From NCBI RefSeq assembly GCF_024168045.1, contig NZ_CP100126.1, positions 575,501 to 639,500 on the forward strand: a stretch of DNA of 64,000 bases, written 5' to 3'. Below, one piece after another: positions 1 to 8,126 of the stretch. The position numbers and the translations under genes are program-made. Numbering within the stretch: position 1 is the stretch's first letter; every line of letters starts with the position of its first letter. The stretch comes from Dorea longicatena (lineage in GTDB: Bacteria > Bacillota > Clostridia > Lachnospirales > Lachnospiraceae). The notes under the pieces are model-generated. The model saw only the letters and a list, made by a program, of their open reading frames with translations, ran no database searches and was not told the origin of the DNA.

Positions 1-26
1 TGCAGTGAAAGAAAGGATGTTGAAGT

Positions 27-839
27 ATGTATAAAAAACTGGAAAAATGTTTAAAAAGCATAAGAAAAAAGACGGATTTCAAACCAGAAAAAGCAGTCAT
101 CTTAGGATCCGGTCTCGGAGATTATGCCGAGAAGATCAAGATAGAAAAGGTTGTAAAATATACAGACATCGAAGACTTTCCGGTATCGACCGTTCAGGGG
201 CATAAAGGTCAGTTTGTCTTCGGATATGTGAAAGATGTCCCGGTCGTACTGATGCAGGGAAGAGTGCATTATTATGAAGGGTACTCCATGCAGGATGTTG
301 TACTCCCGACCAGACTGATGGGGGTGATGGGAGCAAAGAAGATTCTTCTGACTAATGCTGCAGGCGGAGTCAATCCATCATTCAGACCGGGTGACTTTAT
401 GCTGATCACAGATCACATTACAACAGCAGTGCCAAGTCCGTTGATCGGACCGAATATCGAAGAACTCGGAACCAGATTCCCGGATATGAGTGAGGTATAC
501 AGTAAAAATCTTCAGAAAATCATCCGTAAAAGTGCAAAAGACTGCGGAATACCACTTCAGGAAGGGGTATACGTACAGCTGACTGGGCCGAATTACGAGA
601 CACCGGCAGAAATCCGAATGGTCAGAAGCTGGGGCGCAGACGCAGTCGGTATGAGTACTGCATGCGAAGCCATGGCAGCCAGACATATGGGAATGGAAGT
701 GTGCGGAATCTCCTGCATTACGAATATGGCAGCAGGCGTCAGTGATGCAAAGCTTAACCACGCCGAAGTTCAGGAGACGGCGGACAGGGTGGCGAAAGAT
801 TTTGAAAAACTGGTGACAGATGTGATAGATGCAATTTGA
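27..839 (+). CDS. punA: Purine nucleoside phosphorylase (trimeric type)
   Basis: Cytosolic enzyme that splits purine (deoxy)nucleosides with phosphate into base and (deoxy)ribose-1-phosphate. The 270-residue length fits the trimeric class. Seen motifs are GSGLG near residue 28 and GHKGQFVFG near residue 58 (phosphate loop), GRVHYYEGY near residue 78, TNAAGG near residue 109, and a purine pocket with GPNYETPAEIR followed by GADAVGMSTACEA and CITNMAAG. A GAAAGGA ribosome binding site precedes the ATG. The pathway continues with DeoB and DeoC, and the next gene is a broken fusion of exactly those two, so this is the only intact member of the salvage set here. Other symbols used for this class are deoD and pupG. 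Family call is firm; the exact substrate range is inferred. Confidence 0.95.
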   Translation: MYKKLEKCLKSIRKKTDFKPEKAVILGSGLGDYAEKIKIEKVVKYTDIEDFPVSTVQGHKGQFVFGYVKDVPVVLMQGRVHYYEGYSMQDVVLPTRLMGVMGAKKILLTNAAGGVNPSFRPGDFMLITDHITTAVPSPLIGPNIEELGTRFPDMSEVYSKNLQKIIRKSAKDCGIPLQEGVYVQLTGPNYETPAEIRMVRSWGADAVGMSTACEAMAARHMGMEVCGISCITNMAAGVSDAKLNHAEVQETADRVAKDFEKLVTDVIDAI

Positions 840-867
840 TTCTTCAGGCATTCTATATTTACGGAAT

Positions 868-916
868 AAAAGGGGATGTGAAAAAACTCAATCGATTTTT
901 TTCACATCCCCTTTTT
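868..916 (+). terminator. Terminator after punA
   Basis: A 19-base arm reading AAAAGGGGATGTGAAAAAA is followed by its near-perfect complement ending in CCCCTTTTT. The stem has A-rich and T-rich flanks, so it may work in both directions between punA and the convergent regulator relic. Confidence 0.85.
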
Positions 917-944
917 AGGAGGTCTGGGTAGCCAGTCTGGTAGA

Positions 945-1442
945 TTAAATAGAATACTTCAATTCAAACATCTCCGCCGGTATATAATGCTTACTAACCA
1001 CAAGTATCTCCTCATTCTCATCATACACATTCTCATGTGTCATAAGGAAAGAATCATGGCTGGACAGTTTATAATTCTTTGCAGAGAAGTTTCCGGCAGT
1101 AGAATACGTAACACAGCGGTTGCAGTGATGGTCTTGTTCATAACAGGTATGTTCCAGAAAATTCAGCAGGGCATCTGTGCTGTTCAGGTCAATCTGCAGT
1201 CTGCCGACCAGCTCGATCGGGATAAAACTTAAAGAATACGCAATGGTATGTCCCTCATGCTTATACTAGCGGTCGACGATGACAACAGCAGCCGTATAGT
1301 GGTCAAAGTTGTCTAAAATTGATTTTGATGGCGGCTCAATACGGAAATCCAGTTCAACATTGTCCAGTTCTTCCTGACAGCTGTCATAAACAGGGTGAGT
1401 CATAATGTTGTCAAAAAATTCTGGAACAGGAATGCAAATACG
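945..1442 (-). pseudogene. GntR-family regulator relic (UTRA domain)
   Basis: Reading the minus strand from 1442 to the stop at 945-947 gives a continuous frame except for one TAG at 1266-1268. The translation contains PVYDSCQEELDNVEL, HTIAYSLSFIPIELVGR and a C-terminus SKHYIPAEMFELKYSI, the layout of a UTRA effector domain of GntR/HutC regulators. The N-terminal winged helix is missing, because a stop lies immediately upstream in the frame. The gene therefore has at least two lesions, a nonsense codon and a 5' truncation. It probably once regulated the neighbouring nucleoside genes, but that is inference from position only. Confidence 0.7.
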
Positions 1443-1489
1443 TTACTGTTCCAGATATTTGATATACGAGAATTAAGAAGGTGTATAAT

Positions 1490-2197
1490 ATGAACGAAAA
1501 GAAATATAAAAGAATATTTACCGTAGTCATAGATTCACTCGGCGCCGGAGAGATGCCGGACGCCGCTTCTTATGGTGATGCGGGGACAGATACCCTGGGA
1601 CATATTGCGGCAAATGTAGAAGAGTTTAAAATTCCGAATCTGCAGAAACTTGGAATTGCTAACTTAAAAGATCTTGCAGGTGTTGCACCTGTAGAAAAAA
1701 CGTTGGCTTATTATGGAAAATTAAGAGAAGCAAGCAACGGAAAAGACACCATGACCGAACACTGGGAGATGATGGGACTTCACATCACAACTCCGTTCAA
1801 GACATTTACAGAGACAGGATTTCCAAAGGAACTGATCGATGAATTGTCAAAAAGAACCGGACGTACGATCATCGGTAATAAGAGTGCCAGCGGAACAGAG
1901 ATCCTGGACGAACTGACAGAAGAAGAGAAGATTAAGATGTGTGAAATCGTAACAAAAGCCGGAGCAGAATTCATCAAGACATCTACAGGATTCTCTACAG
2001 CCGGAGCAACATTTGAAAATGTAAAACTGATGCATGATCATGTTGGAGAAGGTGTGAAGGTAAAAGCAGCGGGTGGAATCAGCTCATTCGACGATGCTGA
2101 GAAATTCATGAGCCTTGGAGCAGACAGACTTGGAACAAGCCGTCTGGTGAAGATCATGAAAAATACAGATAACGGTGCGGGATCATTACATTTGTGA
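1490..2197 (+). pseudogene. In-frame deoB-deoC chimera (deletion fusion)
   Basis: The first approximately 140 residues are the N-terminal part of phosphopentomutase: [40 protein letters not shown] and [13 protein letters not shown]. From [17 protein letters not shown] onward the protein is the C-terminal part of deoxyribose-phosphate aldolase, with the Schiff-base motif [17 protein letters not shown] and LGTSRLVK. DeoB is normally about 390 residues and DeoC about 220; here 235 residues hold fragments of both. Missing are the C-terminal metal-binding half of DeoB and the N-terminal half of the DeoC barrel. The ATG at 1490 has AAGAAGG eight bases upstream; a GTG at 1481 is in frame. The reading frame is open, so a protein may be made, but neither activity is expected. 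The simplest origin is a deletion between adjacent deoB and deoC. Confidence 0.85.
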
Positions 2198-2442
2198 TGT
2201 GCATCATTGCAAAATCCGAGTGGTTTGATTTCTGCCCGGGAATATTCATGGGATGCTTTATAACATTCGCAACGGATGGAAACTGGAGTGTGTTGGCGAT
2301 ATCGCTGGTGATCGGAGCATTCTTAGGACTTTCCTGTGAGTATGGAGGAAACTGGCTGTATCAGGCAGTGACTGAGAAAAAAGAATGTGATACATATATG
2401 GGAGAAAATGTATTGCAGTCAGCACAGGATAGGACCTTGTAA
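2197..2442 (+). CDS. Small membrane protein, unknown
   Basis: Not recognised. The ATG at 2197 shares its A with the TGA stop of the preceding chimera, so translation is probably coupled. The 81-residue product has a hydrophobic stretch with two likely membrane segments (GIFMGCFITFATDG and LAISLVIGAFLGLSCEY), then a polar tail with EKKECDTYMGEN. It may be a short nucleoside-operon accessory protein or a chance frame. The 195 bases that follow up to 2637 contain no gene that could be supported. Confidence 0.4.
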   Translation: MCIIAKSEWFDFCPGIFMGCFITFATDGNWSVLAISLVIGAFLGLSCEYGGNWLYQAVTEKKECDTYMGENVLQSAQDRTL

Positions 2443-2637
2443 GTTTATTCCGATCGGTGATAGCCGCCATAATGCATTAAATAGAAAATATATGCAGAAA
2501 TCTAAAGATGTGATAGAATTTGACTGAATCATTGATTTTATTGTACCAGGGATCTTATATACATTGAAGATCAGATTCCGCTGATGTACTATATTGTACA
2601 GACAGTAAAGAAATCATAGGAGAAAAAGGAAAAAAGA

Positions 2638-4080
2638 ATGAAAGAGAAGAAAAGCAATATAGGAAAATATCTGCTGATCCTGGTTCCGTTTGTCATGGGT
2701 GTTACAGGATTTACGGTTCTAGATGGTCAGCCGGTGGTGGATTCGCTGTTTCTGAGTATGGAGATGTATTTCCTGAATTATTCGGATTCACCGCCGAATA
2801 TACTGATCGAGATCGCCAGATGGACAGCACCGCTTATGACGGCCAGCGGTGTTCTGATGTCGATATCAAAGATTCGTGGCAGGATATTGCAGTTGCTGCG
2901 GTATTACAGCGGAGACAGCATTGCCGTATATGGGGATAATATTCACCGGAAAGAAATGGTACAGGCACTGGGATCCTGCGGGATAGATGCCGGAGAAGAC
3001 TGGGAGTGGGTGAAAGCGAAGAAATACCTGCTTCTTGGAAATGAGGACGAGAATTTCCGGTTTTACGGACAGCACAGAGAAGCATTTGCGGGGCATACCG
3101 TTTATCTGAAATCTGAAAATCTTGCGGCAGAGGGAATCCTGAATCCGCATTTACGCCTGTTTTGTCCGGAAGAAACGGCGGCTAGATTATACTGGAGAAG
3201 GAATTGCCTGTATGAAACCTCTTGTGCACAAGGGCATCATTTGCAGATCATATTTCTGGGATTCGGACTTCTAGGGGAAAAACTTCTGGAATATGCACTG
3301 CAGGATAATATCTTTGACCCTAAACAGCGGATAGAGTATCATATCTTTGGAGACGGAGCAGAATTTCAGGCTTCGCACAGAGAACTGTTCCAGATGAGTG
3401 ACCCGGTGATCTTTCATGCAGAACACTGGTATGAGAACATACCGCTTCTGGAATCTGCAGACAGGATCCTTCTGCTCCCGCAGAAAGGGCAGCTTGGAAT
3501 GGCAGGAAAGCTTCTGGCATCTACAACGGGTACAGCTTTTGAAGTATTTACGGTGGAAGACGATGGATTTGAACTGTTATCGGGAAGAGAACGTCTGCAT
3601 GTAGTGGAATGGGAAAAAGAAGCATGGAATCCGGCCAACGTGCTGGGAACAGAGATGTTCGAGCATGCAAAGAAATTGAATCTTCATTATGCACATCTGT
3701 ACGGAGGTGTGGAGGAAAATTCGGAAAATATGGAACTGGAATGGGGAAAACTGGATGGATTTACGAGATATTCCAATGTCAGTGCAGCCGATTATCATAA
3801 GATACGGGTACATATGATGAAGATAGACGGATGGAGTATGGATGCTGCCGGACTGAGCCAGAAACAGATGGAACTTCTGGCTGAACTCGAACATATCCGG
3901 TGGTGCAGGTATCATCAGTTCCACAACTGGCGAATGGGAATTCCGAAAAATGGTGCGAGAAAAGATGCCACGCTTCGGATCCACAAGGATCTGATACCAT
4001 ATGATGAATTGACGGAAGAAGAAAAGAAAAAAGATAAGGATAATATCCGTATGCTGCAGAAGTTGTTTGCAGAAAGTTAA
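2638..4080 (+). CDS. Membrane protein with C-terminal RyR domain
   Basis: Two hydrophobic segments lie at the N-terminus (YLLILVPFVMGVTGF and ARWTAPLMTASGVLMSI, about residues 10-75). They are followed by a region resembling a Rossmann/TrkA-N nucleotide-binding fold (IAVYGDNIHRKEMVQALG), and a second such start is near residue 203 (LQIIFLGFGLLGEKLLEYAL). The last approximately 90 residues match the RyR repeat found in prokaryotic proteins: LAELEHIRWCRYHQFHNWRMG, then [18 protein letters not shown] with a final DNIRML helix. Family knowledge: bacterial RyR domains are often coupled to Rossmann and transmembrane modules and are proposed to act in nucleotide-linked signalling or ion flux. The substrate or ligand is unknown. 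It has its own ribosome binding site (GGAGAAAAAGG) and is followed by a terminator, so it appears to be a single-gene unit. Confidence 0.7.
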   Translation: MKEKKSNIGKYLLILVPFVMGVTGFTVLDGQPVVDSLFLSMEMYFLNYSDSPPNILIEIARWTAPLMTASGVLMSISKIRGRILQLLRYYSGDSIAVYGDNIHRKEMVQALGSCGIDAGEDWEWVKAKKYLLLGNEDENFRFYGQHREAFAGHTVYLKSENLAAEGILNPHLRLFCPEETAARLYWRRNCLYETSCAQGHHLQIIFLGFGLLGEKLLEYALQDNIFDPKQRIEYHIFGDGAEFQASHRELFQMSDPVIFHAEHWYENIPLLESADRILLLPQKGQLGMAGKLLASTTGTAFEVFTVEDDGFELLSGRERLHVVEWEKEAWNPANVLGTEMFEHAKKLNLHYAHLYGGVEENSENMELEWGKLDGFTRYSNVSAADYHKIRVHMMKIDGWSMDAAGLSQKQMELLAELEHIRWCRYHQFHNWRMGIPKNGARKDATLRIHKDLIPYDELTEEEKKKDKDNIRMLQKLFAES

Positions 4081-4105
4081 AAAAACAGGATAACATTTTT
4101 GCGTA

Positions 4106-4134
4106 GAAACACCACCCCGAAAGGAGTGGTGTTT
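4106..4134 (+). terminator. Hairpin after the RyR-domain gene
   Basis: GAAACACCAC pairs perfectly with GTGGTGTTTC around the loop CCCGAAAGGA. The T-tract is weak (TTGTG), so termination may be partial. Confidence 0.6.
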
Positions 4135-4151
4135 CTTGTGTAATAAATATA

Positions 4152-4226
4152 TTGAGAAATGTTCTCAACATATCCTCTTCCTATTTTTACAAAAATCATG
4201 TATCATACTAGTTAGATAAAGCTAAC
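4152..4226 (+). promoter_or_regulatory. Two palindromes upstream of the DUF2325 gene
   Basis: TTGAGAA-ATG-TTCTCAA (4152-4168) and GTTAG-ATAAAG-CTAAC (4211-4226) lie just before the gene. Such paired repeats are typical of operators. The second resembles half-sites of DtxR/IdeR-type iron repressors, but the match is loose and the regulator is not identified. Confidence 0.35.
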
Positions 4227-4251
4227 CTGTGTACATAAAAGGAGGAAATAC

Positions 4252-4536
4252 ATGAGTATAGTAATTGTAGGCGGACACGACAGAATGGTTCATCAATATA
4301 AAAAAATCTGTAAAGAATACAAGTGCAAAGCGAAAGTATTCACACAGATGTCTGGAAATTTAAGTGAAAAGATCGGAAGTCCTGATTTGTTGATCCTATT
4401 TACCAACACAGTATCTCATAAGATGGTACACTGTGCAGTGACAGAAGCGGAAAAATGCAATGCACAAATCGTGAGATGCCATACAAGCAGTGGAAATGCA
4501 TTAAATGAGATTCTTCAGAATGCCTGTACAGCATAA
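4252..4536 (+). CDS. DUF2325 domain protein
   Basis: 94 residues covering one complete DUF2325 domain: it opens with MSIVIVGGHDRM, continues with LLILFTNTVSHKMV and ends with IVRCHTSSGNALNEIL. The opening strand-glycine-rich turn resembles a Rossmann-like start and the family has no established biochemical role. The ribosome binding site is AGGAGG (4242-4247). It stands alone between a hairpin and the symporter promoter. Two palindromes upstream suggest specific regulation, possibly by metal, which is inference. Confidence 0.8.
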   Translation: MSIVIVGGHDRMVHQYKKICKEYKCKAKVFTQMSGNLSEKIGSPDLLILFTNTVSHKMVHCAVTEAEKCNAQIVRCHTSSGNALNEILQNACTA

Positions 4537-4621
4537 GTATCTGGAATGTGGGAAAGCCCACGTCAGATGCTGACACCTTTTCTTGATCTTTTTTAATCTA
4601 AAAACTCCATAAGGATAATCC

Positions 4622-4651
4622 TTGCGTTTGGCTGATAATATGCGATATAAT
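4622..4651 (+). promoter_or_regulatory. Sigma-A-type promoter for the NSS symporter
   Basis: TTGCGT (4622-4627) and TATAAT (4646-4651) are separated by 18 bases and lie 39 bases before the chosen start codon. Confidence 0.6.
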
Positions 4652-4689
4652 AAAAAATGCTTGACTTAAAACAAAGAGAGGTTTATGGA

Positions 4690-6165
4690 ATGAAGAGAGA
4701 GACATTTGGATCAAGACTGGGCTTCATCCTTGTATCCGCAGGGTGTGCCGTTGGCATCGGGAATGTGTGGAAATTTCCATATATGTGTGGACAGTTTGGT
4801 GGAGCTGCATTTATCCTGATATATCTGGTATTTCTTCTGATCATGGGAATTCCGGTTATGGTCTGTGAATTTGGTGTCGGACGTGCGAGCAGACACAGTG
4901 TTGCTGCTGCATATGAGACACTGGAACCTAAAGGAACAAAGTGGCATATTACAAAATGGATCGGTATCATTGGATGCTATTTTCTGATGATGTTCTATAC
5001 TACGGTTGGTGGATGGATGCTATATTATTGTGTCAGAAGCTTCAGTGGAGATTTCGTAGGTGCGGATATGGAGACGGTATCGGCTGGATTTAGTGATATG
5101 CTTGGAAATATGCCGCTTATGACATTTTGGACGATTCTGATCTGTATCATTGGATTCGGTGTATGTGCATTTGGAATCCAGAAAGGTATCGAAAAAGTAT
5201 CCAAGTTCATGATGACAGCATTGCTCTTGATCATGATCGTACTTGCGATTCACTCTGTGATGATGAAAGGTGCCGGAGCGGGAATCCGCTTTTATCTGAT
5301 TCCTGATTTCAGACAGATGGCAGAGATCGGAATCGGAAACGTGGTTTTCGGGGCTATGAGCCAGGCATTCTTTACATTATCAATTGGAATCGGAGCGATG
5401 TTGATCTTTGGAAGTTATATGGAAAAAGATCAGCGTTTATTCGGAGAGGCTGTGAATATTACCGTGCTTGACACGGTCGTAGCGCTGATGGCAGGTTTCA
5501 TTATTATTCCGGCATGCTTTGCATACGGAATTGAACCGGGAGCAGGCCCAAGCCTTATATTTATCACGATCCCGAATATTTTCGCGCAGGTGGCAGGCGG
5601 GCGTGTATGGGGAGGATTATTCTTCCTGTTCTTAAGCTTCGCTGCATTTACGACACTGGTTGCGGTATTTGAAAATATTATTTCTTTTGATATGGATTTA
5701 TTCGGATGGTCAAGAAAGAAGAGTACACTGGTAAGTCTGATTCTGATCATTATCTTAAGTATGCCATGTGTTATGGGATTCAATGTATTGGCCGGATTCA
5801 CTCCACTTGGAGAAGGATCGACAATCATGGATCTGGAGGACTTCATCGTATCGAATAACCTGCTTCCGCTTGGAAGTCTTGGCTATGTCCTGTTCTGTAC
5901 AAAGAAGAACGGATGGGGATGGAACAGCTTCCTTGAAGAAATCAATCAAGGAGAAGGATGGAAGTTCCCGGCAGGAATCAAGGGTTATATGTCTTACGGA
6001 CTGCCGCTCCTGATCATTATCATTTACCTGAAGGGATATTATGATAAATTTCAACCAATGGGAACGAAGACACTGATCGGTTGGATGATCGTGGCGTTCT
6101 TATTCCTTGCATTTGTGATCGGATGCTCTTGTGGAAAAAGTACTGTGGAAAAAGTGGACAAGTAA
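4690..6165 (+). CDS. Sodium-dependent symporter, NSS (SNF) family
   Basis: Integral membrane protein expected to import an amino acid or related solute with sodium. The hallmark first helix reads SAGCAVGIGNVWKFPYMCGQ, with the unwound GxGNxWxFP motif that binds sodium and substrate, followed by roughly 11-12 membrane segments; 491 residues is a usual length. The start is the ATG at 4690, with GAGAGG nine bases upstream; an ATG 33 bases earlier lacks a site. No small accessory protein follows, unlike the second NSS gene at 35077. A strong terminator closes the gene. Substrate cannot be read from sequence. Confidence 0.93.
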   Translation: MKRETFGSRLGFILVSAGCAVGIGNVWKFPYMCGQFGGAAFILIYLVFLLIMGIPVMVCEFGVGRASRHSVAAAYETLEPKGTKWHITKWIGIIGCYFLMMFYTTVGGWMLYYCVRSFSGDFVGADMETVSAGFSDMLGNMPLMTFWTILICIIGFGVCAFGIQKGIEKVSKFMMTALLLIMIVLAIHSVMMKGAGAGIRFYLIPDFRQMAEIGIGNVVFGAMSQAFFTLSIGIGAMLIFGSYMEKDQRLFGEAVNITVLDTVVALMAGFIIIPACFAYGIEPGAGPSLIFITIPNIFAQVAGGRVWGGLFFLFLSFAAFTTLVAVFENIISFDMDLFGWSRKKSTLVSLILIIILSMPCVMGFNVLAGFTPLGEGSTIMDLEDFIVSNNLLPLGSLGYVLFCTKKNGWGWNSFLEEINQGEGWKFPAGIKGYMSYGLPLLIIIIYLKGYYDKFQPMGTKTLIGWMIVAFLFLAFVIGCSCGKSTVEKVDK

Positions 6166-6189
6166 AGAAAAAAAGTAAAAAGATGTGGA

Positions 6190-6234
6190 AAAAGGATAAG
6201 TTCTTTTGTAAAGTGGAAAAGAACTTATCCTTTT
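6190..6234 (+). terminator. Terminator after the NSS symporter
   Basis: Perfect 18-base arms AAAAGGATAAGTTCTTTT and AAAAGAACTTATCCTTTT with a 9-base loop and a run of T. It lies between convergent genes and can serve both strands. Confidence 0.9.
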
Positions 6235-6304
6235 TTTGTTCATCATACATTTGAAAGAAACTGCCGGTGGCAGATTCTATAAATAGTAAAGCATGCAAAT
6301 GAAG

Positions 6305-6832
6305 TTAATTTTTCGCCTCGTAAGCAGCCTGGCGGACATCCGGGATCGCGATCAGTACAGGATATAATACTGCAGAGATAATCAGTCCGCCGATTCCCTG
6401 GATGATATTGGCAGGAATACTTGCGGCAGCACCGCTTCCATAAAGGAAGAATTCGCAGATAAAATATCCGCCGGCAACGAATACGATATCCGTGATACCG
6501 CCAAGAATGACTGCAATATAACGGTTTTTACCGGAACGGCACATCTTCTGGTAAATCAGTCCGGATACCAGTGCGACAAGCCCCTTGATCACCAGTGTGA
6601 TCGGAACGTATACAAAATATCCACCGATCAGGTCAGACAGTGCAGAACCGATACCACCGGCAAGCATACCATATACAGGACCGAGGATGATACCTGCGAG
6701 GATTACGATTGCATCACCAGGATGGATATATCCGCTGGTTCCCGGTGTCGGAATGCGGATGGACATCGTAGCAACACAGGCCAATGCAGCAAATAATGCT
6801 GTCATAATTATTTTTTTTAGATTGGAATTCAT
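6305..6832 (-). CDS. ECF transporter S component (vitamin/cofactor uptake)
   Basis: A 175-residue, very hydrophobic protein with about six membrane segments: IIMTALFAALACVATM, then TPGTSGYIHPGDAIVILAG, GPVYGMLAGGIGSALSDL and ITLVIKGLVALVSG. The S-component hallmarks are the first helix with alanines, the GYIHPGD loop and the GGIGSALSDL segment. S components capture a vitamin and use a shared EcfAAT energizing module, which is not encoded here. The start at 6832 (MNSNLKK) has GGAAAGAGGG upstream; the longer frame adds a poor N-terminus. A small palindrome GTAAT-TGTC-ATTAC (6855-6868) sits in the leader. Ligand unknown, possibly pantothenate or another B vitamin. Confidence 0.85.
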   Translation of the reverse strand: MNSNLKKIIMTALFAALACVATMSIRIPTPGTSGYIHPGDAIVILAGIILGPVYGMLAGGIGSALSDLIGGYFVYVPITLVIKGLVALVSGLIYQKMCRSGKNRYIAVILGGITDIVFVAGGYFICEFFLYGSGAAASIPANIIQGIGGLIISAVLYPVLIAIPDVRQAAYEAKN

Positions 6833-6942
6833 AACAAAAACCCTCTTTCCTTTCGTAATTGTCATTACTTTACAATAGTAGTGGCATGAGATAAAGAGCC
6901 AGTTATGAGAAAAAACACCATACCAGTTTGAAAGCACATCAC

Positions 6943-7899
6943 TTAATCAGCGGAAGATGACTGGGCTGCATGTTTTTTATATTGGCTGGGGGACATCCCC
7001 ATATAACGTTTAAAAATCTGACCATAATATGCCGGTGAGGAAAATCCTACAAGTCCGGCAATCGTAGTAATATTCTCTCCATTCATAAGAAGTGGAAGGC
7101 TGTTCTGGATCCGTGTAGACAGCAGGTAGTCGAAGATGGTCATCCGCATATACTTTTTGAAAAAGCGGCAGCATTCACTTTTGCACAGTCCGGCGTGAGA
7201 GGCAATATCTTCGAGACCAAGTTCTTCCGAGGCATGTTCTTGAATATAAGAAAGAATGTCTTTCAAACGTTGCAGATGCTTCTGTGGCTGTGGTGTATCC
7301 TGGGCAATCTGGACATAATGCAGATAAAGTCTGTGCCAGATCTCACAGAGCAGGAGGTGGACACGGAATTCATAGTCAGGTAATTCCGGCTGTTCTGACA
7401 TGCTTTCATATCCAGAAGCGGAAGAAGATTGAACATGGCAGGTCAATCTATATATTTCTTTTATGTATTCAATAATTTCATTCTGCCACGAAATCTCTGG
7501 CTTTAATACAAGTGAAGACCAGAATTCGTTGGAAGTGATAAAATCGACATATTTGGTCTGCAGGATACTGTTCTCGTATCCATAGATGAATTTGGGATGA
7601 AATGTGACAGAGATATAATTACAGTCCTGGTCATCAATCATATATCCGGCATGTAAAGCATTACTGTTGCAGAATATCCCTTCGCCTTCTGAGATAATAT
7701 AACGCTGGTCATTGACGACATATTCCATCTGTCCGGATACGAACCATGTAAGTTCGATCTCCGGATGCCAGTGCCACATGAAGGAATGCTGTTCATAAGA
7801 CTGTATTGCCTCTGGGGATACCTGAACGGGGAAAGTGTAACTTCCGTGTTCTTTTACTTCTTTTTTGTTTTTTTCTGTAAGAATCTGAATACCTTTCAT
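6943..7899 (-). CDS. AraC-family regulator with cupin sensor domain
   Basis: 318 residues. The N-terminal half is a sugar-sensing cupin (FMWHWHPEIELTWFVSGQ, SEGEGIFCNSNALHAG). The C-terminal approximately 100 residues are the double helix-turn-helix (LGLEDIASHAGLCKSECCRFF and ITTIAGLVGFSSPAYYGQIFKRYMGMSPSQYK). It is divergent from galK-galT across 227 bases that contain a direct repeat suited to an AraC dimer, so it probably activates the galactose genes in response to galactose or a galactoside. That target is inferred from position. Confidence 0.92.
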   Translation of the reverse strand: MKGIQILTEKNKKEVKEHGSYTFPVQVSPEAIQSYEQHSFMWHWHPEIELTWFVSGQMEYVVNDQRYIISEGEGIFCNSNALHAGYMIDDQDCNYISVTFHPKFIYGYENSILQTKYVDFITSNEFWSSLVLKPEISWQNEIIEYIKEIYRLTCHVQSSSASGYESMSEQPELPDYEFRVHLLLCEIWHRLYLHYVQIAQDTPQPQKHLQRLKDILSYIQEHASEELGLEDIASHAGLCKSECCRFFKKYMRMTIFDYLLSTRIQNSLPLLMNGENITTIAGLVGFSSPAYYGQIFKRYMGMSPSQYKKHAAQSSSAD

Positions 7900-7939
7900 A
7901 TCATCCTCCGTATATAAAAGTCAAAAACAAATAAAATCT

Positions 7940-7972
7940 CAATATTCTTATAAAATATGCCAATATTCTTAT
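7940..7972. promoter_or_regulatory. Direct-repeat operator between araC-type gene and galK
   Basis: CAATATTCTTAT occurs twice (7940-7951 and 7961-7972), 21 bases apart, two helical turns. This is the classic geometry of AraC-family sites. An inverted repeat TGAGA-N9-TCTCA follows at about 7975. Confidence 0.6.
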
Positions 7973-8126
7973 TGTGAGAATTTGCATATCTCATTATGAT
8001 TATATTATAGCAATAACAGAAGACAGTCAACTACAAAAAAGTATGTAAGTGGATGTTAAAGAAGGCCTGAAACTTAAGGTACGAAAGAAAAAATGATAAA
8101 AATGTATTACAAATGGAGGTAATGGA

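Noticed and set aside
987..1232. 81-residue plus-strand ORF after punA
   Set aside because: Shadow of the UTRA-domain relic on the opposite strand, which gives a recognisable protein.
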